From Spartobacteria bacterium UBA6821 (GTDB lineage Bacteria > Verrucomicrobiota > Verrucomicrobiia > Chthoniobacterales > UBA6821): a DNA stretch of 6,020 nt. Shown piece after piece: positions 1 to 4,482 of the stretch (its first letter is position 1; each line of letters begins with the position of its first letter). The position numbers were made by a program, and so were the translations under genes. The stretch is taken from positions 708 to 6,727 of the forward strand of contig DKEN01000136.1 of assembly GCA_002452515.1 (NCBI GenBank). Direction: 5' to 3'. Under the pieces are notes generated by a model. That model ran no database searches. It had not been told where the DNA came from and was given only the letters and a program-made list of their open reading frames with translations.

Positions 1-875
1 GAGGTAAAAAGGTGCTCCCGGGCCATCGGAGGAAGGAGATAGAGGATGCTGAGAGAGCCCCCATCCTTCTCTCGGCGCTGCGCCTCAAAAAGGGGCCGGA
101 GATCCTTCATCGTCACTCCGGGTAAGGAAAGAGCCCAGTAATTCAGGGGTTTCTCAATGTCAGAATCGGGACGGATGAGAAGGCCCATCATTACGGAATT
201 AATGCTTGTGAGACTTTGCAGAAATTCCTCCCTCTCTTGTGGGGAGGAAATGTATCCCAACACCACCTCGGGGTCACTGAAGTAGGTGAAGCCATTGCGC
301 GTGTAGAGAAGTTTTTTCATGACACTGATTGCCTTGGCATCCGAGGGGTGGTTGCTGTCAAACAGCGCAGCCACATCACCATCGGCGATATAGTAGGGAT
401 TCGCCTGGGCACGGTTGGCAGCATTCTGGGAGAGGGCGAGGTACAATTTTTCCCTCACTGCAGGATCAAGTCCCAGGATGAACTCATGATCCGGCTTGAT
501 CACCGATTCGTTCCCTGGCACTTGGGAAGCAGTCAAATGATCTGCCTGATCCCCAGTGAGTCCGCACTGGATGAGGAGCTCTCTGAGAGCAGGAGAAGTT
601 AAATTGCCAAAGTTCCATAGAGGCCCTTCTGCCGTCGTGACATCGAAACCAACGTACTCCATGGGCTGTTCCACCCTGATATTCCGAACCAGGAGATCCC
701 CCCAAGGTCCTGAATCGATTTTAGGTGAGGTTCCCCGCTCGCGATGTTCGATCAACTCATCAGCCCAATGAGTCAGAAATGCAGTTCCCACCGCCGTGCC
801 GACTATCAGCAGCAGTGTAAGAAGCACCCAGTTGCTACGTTTGAGTAAGGAATTTTGCGATTGTTGAGTAAGCAC
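1..875 (-). CDS. Membrane-anchored hypothetical protein, 3' end cut by window edge
   Basis: The minus-strand frame is open from a stop just upstream of 875 to the window edge, giving 291 residues with no stop. I chose GTG at 875 because it is the first start codon after the upstream stop; no Shine-Dalgarno sequence is visible. Residues 1-15 are polar and basic (KRSNW), followed by one hydrophobic segment at about 16-35 (VLLTLLLIVGTAVG), so the protein is probably an inner-membrane anchored protein with most of its mass outside the cytoplasm. The rest is a soluble mixed domain with patches such as LLVRNIRVEQPMEYVG, NPYYIADGDVAALF and, near the edge, ILYLLPPMAREHLFT. I do not recognise a catalytic motif or a named family. 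The LLPP-AR-HL(Y/F)T style reminds me of conserved Verrucomicrobia proteins, but that is memory only. It is transcribed away from the rhodanese gene. The reading frame is supported by continuous sensible protein; the function is unknown. Confidence 0.75.
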   Translation of the reverse strand, partial: MLTQQSQNSLLKRSNWVLLTLLLIVGTAVGTAFLTHWADELIEHRERGTSPKIDSGPWGDLLVRNIRVEQPMEYVGFDVTTAEGPLWNFGNLTSPALRELLIQCGLTGDQADHLTASQVPGNESVIKPDHEFILGLDPAVREKLYLALSQNAANRAQANPYYIADGDVAALFDSNHPSDAKAISVMKKLLYTRNGFTYFSDPEVVLGYISSPQEREEFLQSLTSINSVMMGLLIRPDSDIEKPLNYWALSLPGVTMKDLRPLFEAQRREKDGGSLSILYLLPPMAREHLFT

Positions 876-889
876 AGCAGGTGAGTGAA

Positions 890-919
890 ATCGTCAATGC
901 TGGTTGAGTGTCATGTCAA
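890..919 (-). promoter_or_regulatory. Possible promoter for the left-hand membrane protein
   Basis: On the minus strand a perfect -35 hexamer TTGACA (914-919) is followed after 18 bases by GACGAT (890-895), which matches the -10 consensus at only three positions. Transcription would start near 883, about eight bases before the GTG at 875. The perfect -35 is what makes this worth listing; the -10 is weak. Confidence 0.3.
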
Positions 920-1056
920 GAAATCACAACGGTGGGTGAAGCTAGTCCTATCACTTGCTACCGATCAACATATCGAAATTGCCAGGACCTCCATCTCCGC
1001 CACCCTCATGGCTAAGGGTCAACGTCGAACAAGGCCTCTTCGCTCCAATCACTCCT

Positions 1057-1067
1057 TAAAATAAGAT
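1057..1067 (+). promoter_or_regulatory. Possible -10 region for the rhodanese gene
   Basis: Two overlapping -10-like hexamers, TAAAAT (1057-1062) and TAAGAT (1062-1067), lie 40-50 bases before the rhodanese ATG. I see no convincing -35 partner at 16-18 bases. If either is used, the dyad at 1084-1099 would lie in the transcribed leader. A second candidate, TAGATT at 1096-1101, lies inside the dyad and would give a leaderless transcript. Confidence 0.25.
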
Positions 1068-1083
1068 TCCCTGTGGCGAAAAC

Positions 1084-1099
1084 TCTAGCGAATGCTAGA
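1084..1099. promoter_or_regulatory. Inverted repeat with core TAGC-N4-GCTA, candidate MntR-type operator
   Basis: The sequence TCTAGC-GAAT-GCTAGA is a perfect six-base inverted repeat around a four-base centre, ending eight bases before the rhodanese ATG. Its core TAGC-N4-GCTA has the same half-sites and spacing as the dyad in front of mntH at 4459-4472. The E. coli MntR box, as I recall it, has the same TAGC-N4-GCTA core. It could instead be a small RNA hairpin in the leader or part of a promoter. Confidence 0.45.
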
Positions 1100-1107
1100 T
1101 TCCTTCC

Positions 1108-1494
1108 ATGAAGAAAATATTGCTCCTTCCTCTGCTAGCCCTCCTCTGCCTTTCACTGAGTGCCATTGCAGGAACCTTCCCTGACATCACACTTCCTCAA
1201 TTGAAATCAGCCATTGCCTCGAAACAAGTAACCTTGCTTGATGTCAATGGCCCCGTCTCGTATGCCAACGGTCATATTCCCGGAGCAATTGATTTCACAG
1301 CACACACCGCGAATCTGGCCTCGGTTCTTCCCGCTGACAAAAACGCCCTGATTGTTGCCTATTGCGGCAATGAACATTGCGGTGCCTATGCCCGCGCTGC
1401 GGAGGCCGCTCAAAAACTCGGCTACACAAATGTGCAGCATTTCAAACCCGGCATCGCTGGGTGGAAAGAGGCAAACGAGCCAACGGAAAAGTAG
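1108..1494 (+). CDS. Exported rhodanese-like domain protein
   Basis: This 128-residue protein begins with a clear signal peptide (MKK, then a Leu/Ala-rich core to about residue 21, probable cleavage after SAIA-G), so the mature form is about 107 residues and acts outside the cytoplasm. The rest is one rhodanese domain: LLDVNG (43-48) replaces the usual LLDVR, GHIPGA is at 55-60, the active-site loop starts at Cys86 (YCGNEHCGA), and the family ending G-I-A-G-W-K-E-A is at 115-122. Rhodanese domains move sulfane sulfur through a persulfide on the loop cysteine. Here a second cysteine, Cys91, stands six positions into the loop, where many rhodaneses carry a basic or small residue. The ATG at 1108 is the only start giving an intact signal peptide; no ribosome binding site is visible. 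It is a single-gene unit, convergent with can. The domain is confident; the physiological sulfur donor and acceptor are unknown. Confidence 0.9.
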   Translation: MKKILLLPLLALLCLSLSAIAGTFPDITLPQLKSAIASKQVTLLDVNGPVSYANGHIPGAIDFTAHTANLASVLPADKNALIVAYCGNEHCGAYARAAEAAQKLGYTNVQHFKPGIAGWKEANEPTEK

Positions 1495-1545
1495 ACTCTT
1501 CGGCGTCTTCCAATGGTTTGTACTAATCGAAGCCTGCCCGCTTGA

Positions 1546-1583
1546 GAAACCTTGAGTCTGTTACCTGTTTTTACTCAGGTTTC
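1546..1583. terminator. Imperfect hairpin between convergent genes, possible terminator
   Basis: GAAACC (1546-1551) pairs with GGTTTC (1578-1583), and after a one-base bulge TGAGT (1553-1557) pairs with ACTCA (1573-1577), leaving a 15-base loop. It sits between the rhodanese stop and the can stop, where a bidirectional terminator would be expected. The stem is not GC-rich and no T tract follows on either strand, so the terminator role is uncertain. Confidence 0.3.
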
Positions 1584-1611
1584 AGCTTCCAGGTCTCATC
1601 TCTCAATTATT

Positions 1612-2259
1612 TTACTCCGGCAATGTCGTGATGGCCTTCTGATAATTACAGCGAGCCTCTTCCAGGGTGGAGGCACTTGTGCACAGATCCCTGACGAGAC
1701 CATCTTTCATGCCGTAAATCCATCCATGAACTGTTAGTTGCTGTCCTCTTTCCCACGCATCACGAACCACCGTTGTCTTGCAAACATTGGCGACCTGTTC
1801 GATGACGTTGAGTTCGCACAGATGATTGCCTCGGTCCGTTTCGTTTTCCCAATGTCCCAACAGCGACGAATGTTTCTGAATGACATCATCGACATGACGC
1901 AACCAGTTGTCCACAAGTCCGACACGTTCCTGACGCAGGGTTGCCATGACACCACCGCATCCATAATGACCGCACACGATGATGTGTTTTACCTTCAGCA
2001 TATCGACGGCAAACTGGATGACCGAAAGGGAGTTGAAGTCGGTATGGACAACAACATTGGCAACATTGCGATGAACAAAGATTTCTCCTGGAGCCAGCCC
2101 CACAAGTTCCTCGGCGGGAACCCGGCTGTCAGAGCATCCAATCCAGAGATACTCCGGCTGTTGCTGAATCGAGAGTTTTTCAAAAAAGCTGGGGTCCTTG
2201 GCTATCAGACCCTGCGCCCAAGATTGATTATTCGAGAAAAGATCTGCGAGCGATGACAT
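1612..2259 (-). CDS. can: Beta-carbonic anhydrase (Can/type II-like)
   Basis: This 215-residue cytoplasmic enzyme interconverts CO2 and bicarbonate with a zinc ion. It aligns from memory almost end to end with E. coli Can (220 residues): SNN at 9-11, DPSFFEKL at 22-29, WIGCSDSRVPAE at 39-50, FVHRNVAN at 61-68, CGHYGCGGV at 96-104, NWLRH at 118-122, HGWIYG at 178-183 and DGL-RDL at 186-192. The zinc ligands Cys42, Asp44, His98 and Cys101 are present, with Arg46 pairing with Asp44. Trp39, Arg64 and Tyr182 match the non-catalytic bicarbonate pocket of allosteric type II enzymes (H. influenzae Trp39, Arg64, Tyr181). I chose ATG at 2259 because homology begins there; the frame stays open 45 codons further upstream but that part looks unlike the family. 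No Shine-Dalgarno sequence is visible. It follows a small hypothetical gene by 118 bases and may have its own promoter. Confidence 0.96.
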   Translation of the reverse strand: MSSLADLFSNNQSWAQGLIAKDPSFFEKLSIQQQPEYLWIGCSDSRVPAEELVGLAPGEIFVHRNVANVVVHTDFNSLSVIQFAVDMLKVKHIIVCGHYGCGGVMATLRQERVGLVDNWLRHVDDVIQKHSSLLGHWENETDRGNHLCELNVIEQVANVCKTTVVRDAWERGQQLTVHGWIYGMKDGLVRDLCTSASTLEEARCNYQKAITTLPE

Positions 2260-2279
2260 GATTGCGTGAGATTGCAATC
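2260..2279. repeat. GATTGC direct repeat and palindrome at the can start
   Basis: GATTGC at 2260-2265 recurs at 2270-2275 exactly ten bases (about one helical turn) further on, where it forms the left half of the perfect ten-base palindrome GATTGCAATC (2270-2279). The group touches the can ATG. Three related half-sites at this place could be an operator, but no regulator is identified. Confidence 0.35.
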
Positions 2280-2301
2280 GGAAGCACGATTCTTCGCCAG
2301 T

Positions 2302-2319
2302 AAAAAAACCGATTTTTTT
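2302..2319. repeat. A7-CCGA-T7 inverted repeat upstream of can
   Basis: Seven A (2302-2308), CCGA, then seven T (2313-2319) form a perfect inverted repeat in the 118-base gap between the small hypothetical gene and can. As RNA it would be an AU-only stem with a four-base loop, ending in a U run on either strand. It could be a weak intrinsic terminator for the small gene upstream, or simply an AT-rich curved segment. Confidence 0.3.
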
Positions 2320-2377
2320 CAAATACTCCCGAGCACACTGCTGACAGATGGTCAGTGTCTGCCGCGCCAGAAGAAGC

Positions 2378-2725
2378 CTACTGCTTGGGGACAAGAGCTG
2401 GCTCTACGACGCTGGAAGGAGCCAAGAGGACTGCTGCATTTGTAGCAGCAGGGGTTTCCACGACAGGACGTGTCCCGGAGACCGGCGGAATCCAGAGACT
2501 CTGCTCAATGAGCTTCTTATTGATCGGAGCAATCAGACTGTAACCACCCTTCCCATCGGGAAGCATCGGGGTTCCCCATCGGGAACGCGTCACGACCTGT
2601 GATGAGGAAATTTTCTCACCAAGAAGGGTATGGTTATCGAGAGCAATGTCAGGCGGAAGCTCGAGCGTCCCTAAAAAGACACCGCCCGCGATCAAGAGCT
2701 TTGGAAAAATAAGGAGTGGGATCAT
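2378..2725 (-). CDS. Small membrane-anchored or exported hypothetical protein
   Basis: From ATG 2725 this is 115 residues. It opens with a hydrophobic stretch (IPLLIFPKLLIAGGVFLGTLEL, about residues 2-23) that could be a signal peptide or a membrane anchor. A short middle part (30-80) contains SRWGTPMLPDGKGGYSLIAPINKKLIEQSLWIPP, which looks like a compact beta-rich segment. The last 35 residues are rich in Ala, Val, Pro and Thr and look disordered. I recognise no family. An in-frame GTG at 2740 would add five residues, but the best promoter here would start transcription near 2736, downstream of that GTG, so I prefer ATG 2725. The gene lies 69 bases after the BatD-like gene and 118 bases before can, in the same direction. 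The continuous frame, codon texture and N-terminal hydrophobic segment support a real gene; the function is unknown. Confidence 0.65.
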   Translation of the reverse strand: MIPLLIFPKLLIAGGVFLGTLELPPDIALDNHTLLGEKISSSQVVTRSRWGTPMLPDGKGGYSLIAPINKKLIEQSLWIPPVSGTRPVVETPAATNAAVLLAPSSVVEPALVPKQ

Positions 2726-2742
2726 TGGGGGAATTTTCACGA

Positions 2743-2772
2743 ATTCTACCCATGTTCAATGCGGCATGACAA
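2743..2772 (-). promoter_or_regulatory. Promoter for the small hypothetical gene (and possibly can)
   Basis: On the minus strand TTGTCA (2767-2772) matches the -35 consensus at five of six positions, and TAGAAT (2743-2748) matches the -10 at five of six, with an 18-base spacer. The predicted start near 2736 leaves about 11 bases of leader before ATG 2725. This is the best sigma-70-type promoter match I found in the window. Confidence 0.5.
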
Positions 2773-2794
2773 TTCCGGAGTGCAACAGGATGCC

Positions 2795-3391
2795 TTATTT
2801 TCCGGGAAAGTTCCACCAAGTCTGAAAAAAGTGCCCGAGGGAGGTGGCGCTTTTCTGAGCAAATCCTCTTGTGTCAGGCGGGGTTGGAGATGGGGTTGGA
2901 TGCGGTGTCGGCTGTGGAGCTGCTTTCAGCGCTTCCTCGCTCAAGGAATCGGGTATATCGACCCCAAGGGCGAGTTCTCGCGCCGAGAGTGCTGGTGCTT
3001 CACCGGTTTTGGAGACAGTCAAAAAAAGAGGCTTTGTTTTAATCGTATCGGGAGCATCAATTACTTGAATTGGGGGAATCTCATAAGTACCGATCTGCCT
3101 CGGCATCACTCGATAGCGGAAGAGCCAAACACTTTCCTGATCCACAATCAGGTGCTGCGGTTTGCGAAGCATCCGGAAATGCAGGCCTGGCTGATTGGAA
3201 AGCAGCTCGACCTGCGGATGACTGGCTGCGCGCACGGTCACCAGAAGTTCCAGTCGATCTCCCGGCTTGGCTCCACGACATGAAAGCGTGGCCATTACGC
3301 TCAACGGGGATTTTGCCGCATAGACTGCTTGGCCCAGTAAAGTGAGAATCAAGGCAAGCGATAGAGAATGAACTTTTTTCAAGCACTTCAT
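2795..3391 (-). CDS. Exported BatD-like protein with Pro/Thr-rich tail
   Basis: The protein has 198 residues. Residues 1-25 are a textbook signal peptide (MKCLKK, then LSLALILTLLGQ, cleavage after VYA). The mature part to about residue 127 looks like one immunoglobulin-like beta-sandwich of the BatD (oxygen tolerance) type: KPGDRLELLVTV at 42-53, then FRYRVMPRQIGTYEIPPIQV at 91-110 and KTKPLFLTV at 118-126. This is the BatD signature of an aromatic strand, P-(K/R)-x-x-G-x-(Y/F)-x-IPP and a threonine-containing last strand. BatD proteins are usually several hundred residues with repeated domains and a C-terminal membrane helix. This one has a single domain, no C-terminal helix, and a linker with P-T-P-x repeats at 161-172. 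No BatA, BatB, BatC or MoxR gene is in the window. BatD function is poorly defined and is associated with envelope or stress roles in Bacteroides and Leptospira. The family call is moderate; the role here is unknown. Confidence 0.75.
   Translation of the reverse strand: MKCLKKVHSLSLALILTLLGQAVYAAKSPLSVMATLSCRGAKPGDRLELLVTVRAASHPQVELLSNQPGLHFRMLRKPQHLIVDQESVWLFRYRVMPRQIGTYEIPPIQVIDAPDTIKTKPLFLTVSKTGEAPALSARELALGVDIPDSLSEEALKAAPQPTPHPTPSPTPPDTRGFAQKSATSLGHFFQTWWNFPGK
2880..2915. repeat. Degenerate 12-base tandem repeat encoding P-T-P-x
   Basis: Three imperfect 12-base units lie head to tail on the plus strand: GGGGTTGGAGAT, GGGGTTGGATGC and GGTGTCGGCTGT. Read on the minus strand they encode the Pro-Thr-Pro-x repeats in the tail of the BatD-like protein. 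The G runs on the plus (template) strand could form a G-quadruplex. The repeat may vary in copy number between strains. Confidence 0.6.
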
Positions 3392-3428
3392 GGATCGCGG
3401 AGAGTGCTCGGTTTTCCAACGAAAGCCA

Positions 3429-3445
3429 AGCCCCGGAATGGGGCT
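3429..3445. other. Small GC-rich hairpin between HTH and BatD-like genes
   Basis: AGCCCC (3429-3434) and GGGGCT (3440-3445) form a perfect six-base stem with a five-base loop, 25 bases past the HTH stop codon in the direction of transcription. There is no following T run on the minus strand, so it is at best a weak or factor-assisted terminator of the HTH gene. Confidence 0.35.
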
Positions 3446-3470
3446 CCAAGATTATCAGGGAAGCGTTTCC

Positions 3471-3842
3471 TTAAAATTCCGCGAAGAGATCGCACTGAAT
3501 GGCATCTCCCGGCTGCGGCGCAGAAGCGGTTTTCTTGAGTGCAGACTTGGAAGGTCTTTTTTTGGGTGGCTCAAAGGTTTGCCTCCATTGCTTCTGGACA
3601 TCTTTGATGACCACATTGGCCCGCTTGAAATGTTCCTTCTTCCGCACGGCAGCGATGGCAGGATTGAGCCGGAGTTCTTTGCGGGCACGTTCCACTCGGG
3701 CATCGGTCAGCTTTCCACGCAACCTCCAATGCCCACCTTTGGTCGTATAAACACCAACGATTTTTCCCGAATCGGCGTATCGGCGAAGTTGACGATCCGA
3801 AATTCCCAAGAATGAGGCTAATTGCTTGAATGTGGACATCAT
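3471..3842 (-). CDS. Helix-turn-helix (excisionase/MerR-type) DNA-binding protein
   Basis: The protein has 123 residues. The N-terminal 45 form a winged helix-turn-helix of the MerR/excisionase type: TFKQLASFLGISDRQLRRYADSGKI (4-28), then a wing ending in TTKGGHWRLRG (33-43), close to the GGHRR wing of excisionase-family proteins. Residues 46-90 are probably helical and rich in basic and charged residues (RVERARKELR, KKEHFKRANVVIKDVQKQW). Residues 91-112 are a Lys/Pro/Ser linker, and the protein ends DAIQCDLFAEF. QCDLF (116-120) fits the bacterial sliding-clamp-binding pattern QxxLF/QL(S/D)LF. The start could be Met1 (3842) or Met2 (3839). It sits between mntR and the BatD-like gene; no phage or recombinase gene is near, so an excisionase role is unlikely and a transcription or DNA-maintenance role is more plausible. 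The fold is fairly sure, the function unknown. Confidence 0.85.
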   Translation of the reverse strand: MMSTFKQLASFLGISDRQLRRYADSGKIVGVYTTKGGHWRLRGKLTDARVERARKELRLNPAIAAVRKKEHFKRANVVIKDVQKQWRQTFEPPKKRPSKSALKKTASAPQPGDAIQCDLFAEF

Positions 3843-3853
3843 GGAAGAGGAAT

Positions 3854-3883
3854 ATTCTAAGATTCCCAGACATTGTCTTGCAA
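3854..3883 (-). promoter_or_regulatory. Promoter for the HTH gene
   Basis: On the minus strand TTGCAA (3878-3883, four of six to the -35 consensus) and TAGAAT (3854-3859, five of six to the -10) are separated by 18 bases. The predicted transcription start near 3847 would leave only about five bases before the ATG at 3842. The -10 hexamer and spacing equal those of the promoter at 2743-2772. Confidence 0.45.
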
Positions 3884-3908
3884 GAAAATGTTGCTACAAA
3901 AATAGAGG

Positions 3909-3929
3909 ATCGGACATCTGATGACCGAT
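3909..3929. promoter_or_regulatory. 21-base imperfect palindrome between mntR and the HTH gene
   Basis: Arms ATCGG-A-CATC and GATG-A-CCGAT are mirror complements around a central T (3919), with a single A/A mismatch. It lies 22 bases beyond the mntR stop and about 60 bases upstream of the predicted HTH transcription start. It could be an operator for a dimeric regulator, perhaps the HTH protein itself, or an mntR terminator: on the minus strand a run of five T follows six bases after the stem. Confidence 0.45.
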
Positions 3930-3951
3930 TTCTCCTTTTGTTATAAGATTA

Positions 3952-4380
3952 TCAAGACTTAATTTTTCCCTTAATTTTCTTTAATAAAACCTGATTTTCA
4001 GCAAGTTCCTTGTAGAGTGCCTCGATTCCTCTCAGCGAGGAAGAGCTGAGATGGTGCTCCATCCCTTCGACATCACAAGCCACATCCTCGGAAGAAACCC
4101 CCAGAAGACTCAGAAAATCGGTCAGAATCTTGTGGCGATGGCTGATCGCTCTCGCCACCCTCTCCCCTTCCTGAGTCAGCACTAGTCCACGATATTTTTC
4201 GTGATGAAGGAATCCTTCTGCATCCAGGCGCTTCACCATATTGGTCACACTAGCCTGAGAGATTCCAAGACTTCCTGCTATATCCACGACGCGTGCATAT
4301 CCCTTGGTGTCAATCAACTCTTGGATGCGCTCCAAATAATCTTCCGCCGCAGAAGTGGAACGGTTGCCAACCTTGTTCAT
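3952..4380 (-). CDS. mntR: Manganese-responsive transcriptional regulator MntR (DtxR family)
   Basis: The protein has 142 residues, the same length as B. subtilis MntR as I recall it. The N-terminal winged helix-turn-helix spans about 11-75 (GYARVVDIAGSLGISQASVTNMVKRLD, then HHEKYRGLVLTQEG), followed by the helical dimerisation and metal-binding domain. All six metal ligands of B. subtilis MntR are present with an offset of six: Asp14, Glu17, His83, Glu105, Glu108 and His109 (for Asp8, Glu11, His77, Glu99, Glu102 and His103), within the hallmark DVEGMEHHL. Asp14 in the first ligand position favours manganese over iron selectivity in this family. There is no C-terminal SH3-like domain, as expected for MntR rather than DtxR/IdeR. 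It is divergent from mntH, the classical arrangement for a repressor of manganese uptake. ATG 4380 is the natural start, with a six-base gap from a TATAGT -10 hexamer. Confidence 0.95.
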   Translation of the reverse strand: MNKVGNRSTSAAEDYLERIQELIDTKGYARVVDIAGSLGISQASVTNMVKRLDAEGFLHHEKYRGLVLTQEGERVARAISHRHKILTDFLSLLGVSSEDVACDVEGMEHHLSSSSLRGIEALYKELAENQVLLKKIKGKIKS

Positions 4381-4386
4381 GGGGTG

Positions 4387-4415
4387 ACTATAGAAGAAAT
4401 ATCATTCGATGAAAA
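4387..4415 (-). promoter_or_regulatory. mntR promoter, apparently leaderless
   Basis: On the minus strand TTTTCA (4410-4415, four of six to the -35) and TATAGT (4387-4392, five of six to the -10) are 17 bases apart. The -10 ends six bases before the ATG at 4380, so transcription would begin at or next to the start codon, with no room for a ribosome binding site. Confidence 0.5.
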
Positions 4416-4454
4416 TATTTTTTTATTAGAATAATTTTTATAGCTACAGAAGAA

Positions 4455-4460
4455 TATATT
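4455..4460 (+). promoter_or_regulatory. Possible -10 hexamer of mntH
   Basis: TATATT lies in an AT-rich stretch with no good -35 at 16-18 bases. It overlaps the left end of the TTAGC-CTAT-GCTAA dyad, so a protein bound there would block the promoter. An alternative, TAAGAA at 4470-4475, would give a leaderless transcript. Confidence 0.3.
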
Positions 4461-4472
4461 AGCCTATGCTAA
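4459..4472. promoter_or_regulatory. Candidate MntR operator in front of mntH
   Basis: TTAGC-CTAT-GCTAA is a perfect five-base inverted repeat around four bases, ending ten bases before the mntH ATG. The TAGC-N4-GCTA core agrees with the E. coli MntR box as I remember it. Its location between mntR and mntH, over the probable mntH start of transcription, fits manganese-dependent repression of mntH. Binding is inferred from position and pattern. Confidence 0.65.
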
Positions 4473-4482
4473 GAATGAATCC

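Noticed and set aside
91..100. Possible frameshift in the left-hand gene near the A5 tract
   Set aside because: A first reading with four A gave a poor C-terminal sequence; counted correctly as five A the frame stays open with sensible protein, so no frameshift is needed.
216..602. 128-codon plus-strand open frame opposite the left-hand membrane protein
   Set aside because: The minus frame is open over the full 875 bases with a membrane helix; the plus frame is short and featureless.
1015..1024. Small hairpin (ACCCT/AGGGT arms) upstream of the rhodanese
   Set aside because: A five-base stem with a long loop and no T run; not distinguishable from chance.
1738..2256. 172-codon plus-strand open frame opposite can
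   Set aside because: It lies wholly antisense to the carbonic anhydrase, whose family motifs are unambiguous; the antisense translation has no recognisable domain.
2260..2394. 45-residue N-terminal extension of the carbonic anhydrase
   Set aside because: Homology to Can starts at Met (2259), active-site numbering from that Met equals E. coli Can, and the extension overlaps the upstream gene's stop and the A7/T7 repeat.
2759..3283. 174-codon plus-strand open frame opposite the BatD-like gene
   Set aside because: The minus frame has a signal peptide and BatD-type motifs; the plus frame looks like a compositional shadow.
3471..3842. HTH protein as a prophage excisionase
   Set aside because: No integrase, attachment repeat or other phage gene is present; neighbours are housekeeping and metal-homeostasis genes, and the C-terminal half is not typical of Xis.
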